NCBI RefSeq assembly: GCF_008629675.1
Contig: NZ_VWOX01000020.1
Span: 1-64,000, forward strand
Reading direction: 5' to 3'
Length of the DNA: 64,000 nucleotides
DNA from: Roseiconus nitratireducens
Lineage (GTDB): Bacteria; Planctomycetota; Planctomycetia; Pirellulales; Pirellulaceae
The position numbers and the translations under genes were made by a program. Below the pieces are notes generated by a model. The model was not told the origin of the DNA. It was given only the letters and a program-made list of their open reading frames with translations, and did no database searches. Shown one piece after another: positions 36,391-45,506 of the stretch; the first letter of the stretch is position 1; each line of letters opens with the position of its first letter.

Positions 36391-37890
36391 TTGGTTAAAC
36401 GCATCGCTGTCATTGGCGGCGGTCTCTCTGGCCTGACCACCGCTTTCTACGCAAAACGCTACGCACCCGATTCGGAGGTCACCGTCCTGGAGTCCTCCTC
36501 GCACCTGGGCGGAGTCATCGGAACCGAACGGGTCGAAATCGATCGCATCGGAAGCTTTCTCATCGACCGCGGCGCCGACATGTTCGCCACGGATCCTCCC
36601 GCGGCCATGGAACTGTGCCGCGATCTCGGCGTGGAACAGAAACTGCTGATCCCGCAAACCGATCGCGCCGGGGTGATGATTGTCTGCCGGGGAAAACTTA
36701 TCCCCATCCCCGACGGTTTCGTGCTGATGAGGGCGACCAAGCTGTGGCAGATGATCACCACGCCCATCTTGTCCATCCGCGGAAAACTACGGTTCCTGGC
36801 GGAACGGTGGGTCAAGCCGAACCCGCCAGGCAACTCCCAATCGCAAGGCGCGGCTTCGGACGACCAAAGCGTTGCCGACTTCGTCCGCCAGCGGATGGGG
36901 CAGGAAGTCTTGGACCGACTGGTCGGTCCCTTGATCGCTGGGATCTACACGGCGGACATCGAAAAACTGAGCATGAATGCGACGATGGCTCCGATGGTCG
37001 CCATGGTCCGAGAGCATGGTTCGTTGGCAAAAGCCACACTGGCCCGTCGCCGCGCACAACAAGACGCAACCGAACGCCAAAGTGCGGGAGCGCGTTATGA
37101 AAAATTTCGTGGATTCCCCGAAGGCATGGCTGAACTGATCGATGCCCTGGCCGCTGCAATCGGCGAGGAATCGATCCACCTCAATGCGCGGGTTCAATCA
37201 CTCCGCTACGCGCCCGGCGATCGACCGGCATGGCAACTTCAATGGGACCAGCAAACCGAAACGTTTGACGAGGTCGTGCTGGCCACGCCGGCGGCGGTCT
37301 CCGCACGATTGCTTCATTCGGTCGCGGAGCGAGACGGCGACGCACTCGCGGAAATCCATTCCCATTGCCGATCCGCCGCCGATGGTTTGGCGTCAATCGA
37401 ATCGGCCTCGACCGCAATCGTGGTCCTGGGCGTTCCCAAAAAGGTGATTCGCCGGCTGCCGGATAAATTCGGAATTGTGGTTCCTGCCTGTGAACACCGC
37501 AGCATCCTGGCGATCAGCTTCGCCAGCCACAAGTACGCGAACCGCTGCCCAGCGGACCACACGTTGATCCGAGTCTTCATCGGCGGTGCGACCCAGTCGG
37601 AACTGCTCCGACAGAGCGATCAGCAGCTGATCGAACTGGTACGTCGCGAACTGGCCGACCTGATTGGTCTGCAAGGATCCGAGTCGATCGCTCGCGTGGT
37701 GCGGTGGAACAATGCGATGCCGCAGTATCACGTGGGACACCAGGAATTGGCCAGTCGCGTCGAATCCGCCGTCGACGCCATTCCGGCCTTGTCGTTGGCG
37801 ACCAACGCCCTGCGCGGTGTCGGCATTTCGCCCGTGATCGCGAACGCCAAACGGGTCGCCCGCAGAATCACGGCGGCGGCGATCCCCTGA
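36391..37890 (+). CDS. hemY: Protoporphyrinogen/coproporphyrinogen oxidase
   Basis: 499 residues. FAD-dependent oxidation of the porphyrinogen ring late in haem synthesis. The N-terminal dinucleotide fold is IAVIGGGLSGLTTAFYAKR with the acidic ribose contact VLESSSHLGGVIGTE. RGADMFATDPPAAMELCRDLG, FVRQRMGQEVLDRLVGPLIAGIYTAD, KFRGFPEGMAELIDAL and the C-terminal GVGISPVIANAKRVARRI follow HemY/HemG-type oxidases. The start is TTG 36391, the only codon that keeps the first beta strand. Whether it oxidises protoporphyrinogen or coproporphyrinogen cannot be decided here. Confidence 0.9.
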   Translation: MVKRIAVIGGGLSGLTTAFYAKRYAPDSEVTVLESSSHLGGVIGTERVEIDRIGSFLIDRGADMFATDPPAAMELCRDLGVEQKLLIPQTDRAGVMIVCRGKLIPIPDGFVLMRATKLWQMITTPILSIRGKLRFLAERWVKPNPPGNSQSQGAASDDQSVADFVRQRMGQEVLDRLVGPLIAGIYTADIEKLSMNATMAPMVAMVREHGSLAKATLARRRAQQDATERQSAGARYEKFRGFPEGMAELIDALAAAIGEESIHLNARVQSLRYAPGDRPAWQLQWDQQTETFDEVVLATPAAVSARLLHSVAERDGDALAEIHSHCRSAADGLASIESASTAIVVLGVPKKVIRRLPDKFGIVVPACEHRSILAISFASHKYANRCPADHTLIRVFIGGATQSELLRQSDQQLIELVRRELADLIGLQGSESIARVVRWNNAMPQYHVGHQELASRVESAVDAIPALSLATNALRGVGISPVIANAKRVARRITAAAIP

Positions 37891-37938
37891 GGTTCGCGAC
37901 TCCGACCATCACGCCGCATCCTGGCTGGTCGCCGCCCT

Positions 37939-39066
37939 ATGGTGATCTACGGGACAACGCCGTCTGGCAGTCCGCAATCCATTTCCGCGCCCCACGCCAT
38001 CGCCTTGCCAGAACCGTTGATCCGACAGACGCCGCTAGGCACCTATTGCGCCGCCGGAGATTTTTACATCGACCCGCAGCGACCGGTGCGTCGCGCGGTG
38101 ATCACGCACGCCCACAGCGACCACGCCCGCTGGGGATGTGATCACTACCTGGCAACCACGTCCAGCGAACACCTGCTGCGAATGCGGTTGAGCAACGATG
38201 CAGATTTTCAATTCGCTCCCTACGGCCAGACCGTCCATCATCACGGCGTGCAGATCAGTTTCCATCCGGCCGGGCACATGTTGGGTTCGGCGCAAATCAG
38301 GTTGGAGCATCGAGGCCAAGTCGCCGTCGTCGCCGGCGACTACAAACTTGGCCCCGATGCGACGTGCGCAAGCTGGCAGCCGATCCGTTGCCATCTGTTT
38401 GTGACCGAATCCACGTTCGCGTTGCCGGTCTATCGCTGGCCGGATGCTGACCAGGTCTTTGAATCAATCAACCGCTGGTGGCGTGATAGCGCCGCGGCGG
38501 GGAAATGCTGTTTGCTTTACGGCTACGCGGTCGGAAAGAGTCAACGGTTGCTGGCCGGGCTGGACACTTCGATCGGCCCGATCTACACCCACGGGGCCGT
38601 CGAGAAAGGGGTCCAGGCCTACCGAGACTCCGGCGTTAAGCTTCCGGAGACCCGCTATGTCGGTTCGATTGACGGCAAACACGACTGGTCCGGAAGCCTG
38701 GTGCTGGCGGTTCCCAGTGCCCACGGAACCCCGTGGACACGCCGCTTCGGCGCGGTCAGCACGGCAATGGCCAGCGGTTGGATGATGATCCGCGGGCCCC
38801 GTCGACGGCGGGCCACCGACCGCGGATTCGTGCTCAGCGATCACATTGATTGGCCGGGTTTGCTGGAGGCCGTTGCACTTTGTGATCCCGACAAGGTATG
38901 GGTCCAACACGGCTACACCGCGGTCGCGGCGCGTTACCTGTGCGAACTCGGTCGCGATGCGGTTTCGATCGATCGATCCGGACGCCGCGGCGAGGAGGAA
39001 GAGGACGGTTCGGAAATCGACACGGCTCCCGCGTCGCCTCCCGACCGCGGAGACGCCACGCCATGA
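37939..39066 (+). CDS. Ligase-associated DNA exonuclease (metallo-beta-lactamase fold)
   Basis: 375 residues of the MBL/beta-CASP-like family named ligase-associated exonuclease (TIGR04122 type). Metal site motif THAHSDHARWG (HxHxDH, about 55-62), then HPAGHMLGSAQI, VVAGDYKLG, VTESTFALPVYRWP and LSDHIDWPGLL. It is thought to trim DNA ends for the adjacent ligase. The C-terminal 30 residues are acidic and disordered. The stop overlaps the ligase start by 4 nt (ATGA). It is the first gene of a three-gene repair module. Confidence 0.9.
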   Translation: MVIYGTTPSGSPQSISAPHAIALPEPLIRQTPLGTYCAAGDFYIDPQRPVRRAVITHAHSDHARWGCDHYLATTSSEHLLRMRLSNDADFQFAPYGQTVHHHGVQISFHPAGHMLGSAQIRLEHRGQVAVVAGDYKLGPDATCASWQPIRCHLFVTESTFALPVYRWPDADQVFESINRWWRDSAAAGKCCLLYGYAVGKSQRLLAGLDTSIGPIYTHGAVEKGVQAYRDSGVKLPETRYVGSIDGKHDWSGSLVLAVPSAHGTPWTRRFGAVSTAMASGWMMIRGPRRRRATDRGFVLSDHIDWPGLLEAVALCDPDKVWVQHGYTAVAARYLCELGRDAVSIDRSGRRGEEEEDGSEIDTAPASPPDRGDATP

Positions 39067-40715
39067 GGCGATTTGCAAGACTGTTTACCCGCCTGGATTC
39101 GACGACCAAGACGAATGAAAAAATCAAGGCGCTGGTCGAGTATTTTGATCTCGCCGATCGGGGTGATGCGGCCTGGGCGACTTACTTTTTATCGGGCCGA
39201 AAGCTTCGCCGGCTGGTGCCAACGAAATTGCTCCGCCAGTGGGCGGCCGAGCGGGCAGCTGTCCCCGAATGGCTGTTCGAAGAATCCTATTCGGCGGTGG
39301 GGGACTTGGCGGAAACGCTGTCATTGATTGTCCCACCCGGCAGTCCGGCCGACGACGAGTCTCTTTCGGTTTGGGTCAACAAACGCCTGTTGCCGCTGCG
39401 TACGATGACGCCCGACCAGCAGCACGCGGCGATGCTCTCGCTATGGCAACAGACCGATACCGAAACAAGATTTGTCGCCATGAAACTGATCACCGGCGCG
39501 TTCCGCGTGGGTGTCAGCAAACGTCTGATCACCCGAGCAATCGCGCAGCACGCGGGGATCGATTCGGAAACCATCGCACACCGGCTGATGGGGGACTGGG
39601 AACCGACGGCCGCGTTCTTCTCCGGCGTCGTCGACCCCGATACGGACGACACCAAGATCAGCCGGCCTTACCCGTTCTGCCTGGCGCATCCGATCGAACA
39701 GGCGACTGAACCGGACCGCGATGGCGGTGCCCCCCAGGCGGCCGTCATCGCTGCGCAGTTGGGCGAGGCGTCGGAGTTCGCAGCGGAATGGAAATGGGAC
39801 GGCATTCGCGGGCAACTGATCCGCCGCGCCGGCGAAACCTTCTTGTGGTCACGTGGCGAGGAACTGATGGAAAACCGTTGGCCGGAGATCGAAGCCGCCG
39901 CCGAATCCTTGCCCGATGGAAGCGTGCTTGACGGCGAAATCCTGGCGTCCGAACTTGACCCGCAAGGAGGTGTCCAAGCGGTACTGCCGTTCTCGCAGTT
40001 GCAAAGACGCATCGGACGCAAGCGTGTCGGCAAGAAGCTCCTGTCGGAAGTCCCCGTCGTCTTCCACGCATTCGATTTGCTGGAACGTGAGGGCCGAGAT
40101 CTGCGGCCACTTCCTTTTCGCGAGCGCCGCCTTCAACTGACCGAACTGCTGGACCGATTTCCCCATCCCCATCTGTGTGCGACACAACTGTTTGCCCAGC
40201 AGGACTGGTTGACGCTGGCCGAAAAACGCGAAACCAGCCGGCAGCATCACAGCGAAGGACTGATGCTTAAACGATGGGATTCGACCTATCAGGTCGGCCG
40301 AGTGCGCGGGACGTGGTGGAAATGGAAGATCCAGCCCTACACCATCGACGCGGTCCTGATCTACGCGCAGCGGGGGCATGGCAAACGAGCCAGCCTGTAC
40401 ACCGACTACACCTTTGCACTCTGGGAAGGCGATGAACTGGTGCCGATCGCCAAGGCGTACAGCGGATTGGACGATGCCGAGATCCGCCAAGTCGATCGGT
40501 TCGTCCGGCAACACACGCGGGAATCGTTCGGCCCCGTCCGCAGCGTGACCCCGGAGCTGGTGTTCGAAATCGCTTTCGAGGGGCTCAGCCGGAGCACGCG
40601 TCATAAAAGTGGCGTGGCGACGCGGTTTCCACGCATCCTTCGCTGGCGACATGACAAAAAACCTGGCGACGCGAATCAGCTAAATGACCTGAAGGCTTTG
40701 CTGCCGGAATCATGA
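39063..40715 (+). CDS. ATP-dependent DNA ligase
   Basis: 550 residues. Seals DNA nicks through a ligase-AMP intermediate; the adenylated lysine is in EWKWDGIRGQ (K244). Other nucleotidyltransferase motifs are LWSRGEELMENRWPEI, LDGEILA, FHAFDLLE, EGLMLKRWDS and WWKWKIQPYTIDAVLIYA. The N-terminal DNA-binding region (FTRLDSTTKTNEKIKALVEYF, VGVSKRLITRAIAQ) is that of the bacterial ligase-associated-module type (TIGR04120). The start at ATG 39063 overlaps the exonuclease stop. The helicase gene follows after 25 bp. Confidence 0.95.
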   Translation: MRRFARLFTRLDSTTKTNEKIKALVEYFDLADRGDAAWATYFLSGRKLRRLVPTKLLRQWAAERAAVPEWLFEESYSAVGDLAETLSLIVPPGSPADDESLSVWVNKRLLPLRTMTPDQQHAAMLSLWQQTDTETRFVAMKLITGAFRVGVSKRLITRAIAQHAGIDSETIAHRLMGDWEPTAAFFSGVVDPDTDDTKISRPYPFCLAHPIEQATEPDRDGGAPQAAVIAAQLGEASEFAAEWKWDGIRGQLIRRAGETFLWSRGEELMENRWPEIEAAAESLPDGSVLDGEILASELDPQGGVQAVLPFSQLQRRIGRKRVGKKLLSEVPVVFHAFDLLEREGRDLRPLPFRERRLQLTELLDRFPHPHLCATQLFAQQDWLTLAEKRETSRQHHSEGLMLKRWDSTYQVGRVRGTWWKWKIQPYTIDAVLIYAQRGHGKRASLYTDYTFALWEGDELVPIAKAYSGLDDAEIRQVDRFVRQHTRESFGPVRSVTPELVFEIAFEGLSRSTRHKSGVATRFPRILRWRHDKKPGDANQLNDLKALLPES

Positions 40716-40740
40716 ATCCAGCCCGACAGGTTTTGTCCCC

Positions 40741-43269
40741 GTGACCTCCCCGACCAGTTCAAGTGTCCCCGACCGCGGGCAGCGGCCAACGCACCGCGGG
40801 CAACGGCCGACCGGCCGACAACGCGTCGATGCTTACTTTGATTCGATCGGCTGGAAGCCGTTTCGGTTTCAGCGCAGCGCGTGGAAGGCATACCAATCTG
40901 GCGCCAGCGGACTGGTCCACTCCGCGACCGGAACCGGGAAAACGCTGGCGGTTTGGTTGGGACCGATCCTGCGTTGGCTGGACGCCAATCGCGACGCGTC
41001 AGTGTGGGACGCAAGAAAGCCGCCGCCGCTAACGGTGATCTGGATCACGCCGTTGCGCGCCCTGGCCGGCGACACCGAAGCCGCCCTGCGTGCCCCGCTA
41101 CAGGCATTGGACTTGCCCTGGCAGCTGGACCGACGAACCGGCGACAGCAAGTCCAGCGTGAAGGCTCGGCTGTTGAAGAAACTGCCCACGGCCCTGATCA
41201 CCACGCCGGAGAGTTTGTCTTTGATGCTGACCCACCAGCGATTGCTGCCGCAACTTGCGTCCGCGGAGTCGATCATCGTCGATGAGTGGCACGAACTGCT
41301 GGGAACCAAACGCGGGATCCAAACGGAGTTGGCGCTGGCGCGACTGCGGGGGCTGAACCCGAAATTGCAAACGTGGGGAGTCTCCGCGACGCTTGGGAAC
41401 TTGGAGGAAGCAGCCAACAGCCTGATCGGGCCAAAACCATCGGACCAGATTCGGATCATCCAAGGCTATCGGAAAAAGAAAGTCCAATTGCGTTCAATCA
41501 TTCCCGAACGCATCGAACGCTTCCCCTGGTCCGGACACATCGGCACCAAGATGGTGCCACAAGTTGCCCAAGCTCTGGAAACCGCCGACTCCGCCTTGGT
41601 GTTTGCCAACACGCGATCGCAAACCGAGATTTGGTATCAACGTCTGCTTGCGGACCGGCCGCAGTGGGCCGGCCGGATCGCTTTGCACCATGGCTCGCTG
41701 GACGCCAAGGTCCGACAGTGGGTCGAATCGGGTCTGAAGGACGGCCGGCTGAAGGCCGTCGTCTGCACCAGCAGCCTGGACCTGGGAGTCGACTTCACGG
41801 CCGTCGATCTGGTGATCCAGATCGGCAGCCCGAAAGGCGCCGCGCGGCTGCTGCAACGCGCCGGCCGAAGCGGCCACCAACCGCAAGCGACCAGTCGCTT
41901 GTCATTCGTTCCCACCAACGCGATTGAACTGATCGAATTGGCAGCGGCGAAAGACGCGATTGCACGCGGCGACTTGGAGTCCAAGCCCGCGCTGGAGAAA
42001 CCGCTGGACGTGCTTGCCCAACACCTGGTCAGCGTGGGCATCGGCGGAGGTTTTGAACCCCGGGCCATGCTTCGGGAGGTCCGTCAGAGTCATGCCTACC
42101 GCAACCTGTCGGATCTGGAATGGCAGTGGGTGTTGGATTTTGTCGTTCGCGGAGGCCAGTCATTGGACGCGTATCCGGAATTCAAACGCGTTGAAATCCA
42201 ACAGGGTCGCTATGTCGTCGCGGACCAGCGCACGATCCGAATGCATCGCATGAGCATCGGAACGATCGTGAGCGATGCCGCGATGAAGATCCAGTATTTG
42301 AAGGGCGGGACGTTGGGAACCGCCGAAGAACACTTCTTGTCAAAGCTGAATCCCGGCGACCGATTCCTGTTCGCCGGTCGGCTGGTCCGACTGGTCCGGA
42401 TCCGCGACAACGTCGCCTATGTCAAACGCGCCACGGGGGCACCGGACAGCGTGCCACGTTGGTACGGAGGCCGGATGCCGCTGTCGAGCGAGCTGAGCGA
42501 TGCGCTGCGTCGAAAATTGGAAGAAGCCGCGGAGGGTCGACTGGTCGGGCCGGAAATGAAAGCCCTGGCCGGCTTGTTTGAGATTCAAAAGCGTTGGAGT
42601 GTTCTTCCGGCGCGGGACGAACTGTTGATCGAACGCGTCAAAACGCGTGGCGGTTTCCAGGCGTTTCTGTTTCCCTTCGAAGGCCGACTGGTCCACGAAG
42701 GCCTGGCAGCCTTGCTTGCCTATCGTCTCAGCCGCCATCAGCCGATCACGCTGTCAATGGCTTGCAATGACTACGGCCTGGTACTGCAGTCCCCCAGCCC
42801 GCTGCCGATCGAATCCTCTTTGGCCGCGGGTCTGCTGTCGCCGCACAATCTGGGAACTGACATCGAGTCCAGCATGAACTCCACGGAAATGGCGAAGCGT
42901 CAATTTCGCGAGATCGCACGGATCGCCGGCTTGGTCCACGCCGGTTATACCGGACAACAGAAGTCCGCTCGTAACCTGCAGGCGAGCAGCAATCTGTTCT
43001 TTGATGTTTTCCGCGAGTACGACCCCGAAAACTTGCTGCTGCACCAAAGCCGGCGTGAAGTGCTGGAACGGCAACTGGAAACCTCCCGAATGAAGGCCGC
43101 ACTGCGACGACTTGCCGAGTGCCGGATCGTGATCACCGACCCGCCCAAAGTGACGCCACTGGCCTTTCCTTTGCTGGTCGACAAGCTACGCGAGCGACTC
43201 AGCAGCGAGACGCTGGCCGATCGGATCGCACGGATGCAGGCCAGCCTGGAAAAAGCAGCCGACGCCTGA
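40741..43269 (+). CDS. Ligase-associated DEXH-box helicase (Lhr-like)
   Basis: 842 residues. SF2 helicase of the ligase-associated type (TIGR04121). Motifs: FRFQRSAWKAYQSG (Q motif), HSATGTGKTLAVW (Walker A), WITPLRALAGD, LITTPESLSLML, IIVDEWHELLGTKRG (DEWH box), WGVSATLGNL, LVFANTRSQTEIWYQ, VVCTSSLDLGVDF and LLQRAGRSGHQP. The Lhr core and winged-helix region continue to the C-terminus. It is thought to unwind or remodel DNA for the partner ligase and exonuclease. The start is GTG 40741. The N-terminus contains a 21-bp direct duplication encoding RGQRPT twice (about 40772-40813). The module's usual fourth gene, a phosphoesterase, is absent here. Confidence 0.93.
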   Translation: MTSPTSSSVPDRGQRPTHRGQRPTGRQRVDAYFDSIGWKPFRFQRSAWKAYQSGASGLVHSATGTGKTLAVWLGPILRWLDANRDASVWDARKPPPLTVIWITPLRALAGDTEAALRAPLQALDLPWQLDRRTGDSKSSVKARLLKKLPTALITTPESLSLMLTHQRLLPQLASAESIIVDEWHELLGTKRGIQTELALARLRGLNPKLQTWGVSATLGNLEEAANSLIGPKPSDQIRIIQGYRKKKVQLRSIIPERIERFPWSGHIGTKMVPQVAQALETADSALVFANTRSQTEIWYQRLLADRPQWAGRIALHHGSLDAKVRQWVESGLKDGRLKAVVCTSSLDLGVDFTAVDLVIQIGSPKGAARLLQRAGRSGHQPQATSRLSFVPTNAIELIELAAAKDAIARGDLESKPALEKPLDVLAQHLVSVGIGGGFEPRAMLREVRQSHAYRNLSDLEWQWVLDFVVRGGQSLDAYPEFKRVEIQQGRYVVADQRTIRMHRMSIGTIVSDAAMKIQYLKGGTLGTAEEHFLSKLNPGDRFLFAGRLVRLVRIRDNVAYVKRATGAPDSVPRWYGGRMPLSSELSDALRRKLEEAAEGRLVGPEMKALAGLFEIQKRWSVLPARDELLIERVKTRGGFQAFLFPFEGRLVHEGLAALLAYRLSRHQPITLSMACNDYGLVLQSPSPLPIESSLAAGLLSPHNLGTDIESSMNSTEMAKRQFREIARIAGLVHAGYTGQQKSARNLQASSNLFFDVFREYDPENLLLHQSRREVLERQLETSRMKAALRRLAECRIVITDPPKVTPLAFPLLVDKLRERLSSETLADRIARMQASLEKAADA

Positions 43270-43301
43270 ATGCGTTCGGAGCCCGGGAAACGCTGACACG
43301 G

Positions 43302-45464
43302 TCAGTCCGTCCCGTAATGCTCGATCTCCGGCCAGTAGACGTCCTCGAAAGCGTCTTCGTCATGAAAGTCCGGACTGTTGTCCAAGTCATGACATTTCAT
43401 GCAGTGCTCCTTGGCTCGGTCCAGCGGCAACTGCATGGCCAATCGCAAGCTCTTCTTGCGTTCTTCCGAGACGCCGGAATTCTCTTCTTCCGCCGCCGCG
43501 TGACTGGCACCGGGCCCATGACAATTCTCGCATCCGTTACCCAACAGATGCGGGGATTTCTCCAAACTCAGGTATCCGGTTTCGTACGGCTGGTAGTGTT
43601 GCGGATTCCATCCGGTCACGTGACAACTCAAGCACTCCGGATCGAAGTGCCGGGCGATGTCGCCGCGTTCTTTGGGCGGCTTGACGATGTGTTCGGTGGC
43701 CAACGCGTGTTGCGATCCTTCCCAAACGTCCATCGCGGTGGTGTGGCACTTGCCGCACGTCTTGGTGCCGACGAACTTTTCTCCCGACGGATGCGGGATC
43801 GGCGAGATGCCCAGCCCGGACAGGCCCAATTGTTCAAGCTGCTGCTGGTACTCCGCCATCAACCGCCGCATCTCCGGGGCATCCTTGAACTCGTGAGTCA
43901 GGGGCACACGGGCGTACCGCAAGGGCCGATCATCGTACAGCCCGACCAGGCCGGCAAACATTCCCTTGTGGCCGGTGACGATCAGTTTGGTGTCGCTGCC
44001 TTCGATCGACTGGGGACGATAGGTCGGTTCACCGTAACCACTGGAAACGACGATCAGGTCGTACCCGGGCACGTCCACCATCAACTGTTTGGCGGTGTCC
44101 TCGGATCCGAAAAACGTCAACACGCGGTAGGTGGCTCCGGCGGCGTTCATTTCCTTCAGGACCTTGGCTGCCGATTCCTTGATCGGACCCACCACCACTT
44201 CTTCCTCCACCCGCGCTTCAAGCGCATCGGGATCCAAGATCGACGTGACTCCGACCGCCCAATCGCCTTTTCGAATCAGCTTGTGACTGGGAACGAACGA
44301 CGGATCAATCAAGACGACGTTGCCGGAAACAAACATCCCGTCCTCCGGCGTCTCGGCGTAGGCAACGGAAATCAAATCGGTCGCACTCAATCGCATGTCG
44401 GCCGGCCCGAAACCGACCGCCTTGTACTTCATTTGCTTCAAGGCTTGGGAGGACTTTTCAAACTTGATCGCCGCCTGCGGACCGATGCGTCGGATCTGGT
44501 TCCCGCCGTCGATCGGGACCAAGTCCCAGCCCTTGCTTCGTAGCTGATCCATGAAGGTGAACCGCCGCGCGACACCGCCTTTCTGATTTTCCAAGCCGGT
44601 GCAACCGCATGGTTCGATGTAACCGTGTTGATCCCCCGTGACGAACAAGACCACATCCGGCTGGGGCCACTGCTGGTAGTCTTCCGGACCGGCCTGGCCG
44701 CCCACCAATCCTGGATCGGTCGACGGGTCGATCAGCGTCCGCTTGGCAACGGTCGAAGGACTGTTCGATTTGCCCGGGTCGGCATCCCGCGCCACTCGAG
44801 CCATCGGAACCGTTGGTGCGACCATCGTGGCATCTCGCTCGGGCGTGCCCTCCGGGGTCGGAACCAGCTCGCCGCGTGCCTCCAGTTGGGCACGAGGTGT
44901 TTGGATGACTTCCACCGAATCGCCATCGGGACCGCCGTCGGAAGTGGGACCGGTTTGCTGAGGCGTGGCGACCAGCCGTGTCGCCTGGGACTGGAGATCC
45001 CGGTCGGATTCATGCTGAAATCCGCCGAAAGACAAACGGAGTTCATCGCCCGACGACGTGAAGCTGGTCACGCGACGGGTGCTGTCCGGAGTCTCGTCCC
45101 AGTGGCGAGGAACCGGTGGCAGCTCGCTGAGCGCCGGGGGGACCAGCGAGGTCGGGTCCGAACCGGCCGCTGCCAGCGGGCTGGATGCCGCCAAACCCGA
45201 GACGTCGTTGAACGAATCATCTGCGTCCGCAACGTGACGGTCGAGACTGGGACGCCCCTTCGCCAACGGGCCCTGGCTGGGGTCGGTCTCGACCCGGCCT
45301 ATGTCGGTCCGGCCCGTCTCAGTCTGCGCCGTCTCGGTCGCAACGCCACATCCCAGTGCCAGCATTGACATCAAAACGAGGCCCCAAGCGACCTGCCGCG
45401 CAACGGGATTGCAAAACGAGCAGCAATGCCGCGATCCGGTCAAATTCCTAGCGTTCGGTTTCAC
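43302..45464 (-). CDS. Metallophosphatase-like/tetrahaem cytochrome c554 fusion, exported
   Basis: 720 residues from GTG 45464. The N-terminal hydrophobic segment ends in MSMLALGC, possibly a lipoprotein site. About 200 low-complexity residues follow. Residues about 245-520 resemble the 5'-nucleotidase (UshA-like) fold: VVLFVTGDQHGYIEPCGCTG, LVPIDGGNQI, MKYKAVGFGPADMRL. The usual GNHE metal motif is replaced by GPAD, and the second-site Asp by Asn. The C-terminal 160 residues carry four CxxCH haem sites, CGKCH (about 567), CLSCH (608), CENCH (643) and CMKCH (686), in a c554-like context (VGTKTCGKCHTTAMDVWEGS). The role is probably periplasmic redox; the phosphatase half may be non-catalytic. 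It is the last gene of a long minus-strand run, 42 nt after the DUF1573 gene. Confidence 0.8.
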   Translation of the reverse strand: MKPNARNLTGSRHCCSFCNPVARQVAWGLVLMSMLALGCGVATETAQTETGRTDIGRVETDPSQGPLAKGRPSLDRHVADADDSFNDVSGLAASSPLAAAGSDPTSLVPPALSELPPVPRHWDETPDSTRRVTSFTSSGDELRLSFGGFQHESDRDLQSQATRLVATPQQTGPTSDGGPDGDSVEVIQTPRAQLEARGELVPTPEGTPERDATMVAPTVPMARVARDADPGKSNSPSTVAKRTLIDPSTDPGLVGGQAGPEDYQQWPQPDVVLFVTGDQHGYIEPCGCTGLENQKGGVARRFTFMDQLRSKGWDLVPIDGGNQIRRIGPQAAIKFEKSSQALKQMKYKAVGFGPADMRLSATDLISVAYAETPEDGMFVSGNVVLIDPSFVPSHKLIRKGDWAVGVTSILDPDALEARVEEEVVVGPIKESAAKVLKEMNAAGATYRVLTFFGSEDTAKQLMVDVPGYDLIVVSSGYGEPTYRPQSIEGSDTKLIVTGHKGMFAGLVGLYDDRPLRYARVPLTHEFKDAPEMRRLMAEYQQQLEQLGLSGLGISPIPHPSGEKFVGTKTCGKCHTTAMDVWEGSQHALATEHIVKPPKERGDIARHFDPECLSCHVTGWNPQHYQPYETGYLSLEKSPHLLGNGCENCHGPGASHAAAEEENSGVSEERKKSLRLAMQLPLDRAKEHCMKCHDLDNSPDFHDEDAFEDVYWPEIEHYGTD

Positions 45465-45506
45465 ATCATGATCCGTAGTGGCACCGAAACCCGATCACGG
45501 TGGGAG

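Noticed and set aside
43119..44543. 474-residue plus-strand frame across the helicase end and the cytochrome gene
   Set aside because: It is antisense to a gene with four CxxCH motifs and a signal sequence; its own translation is featureless.
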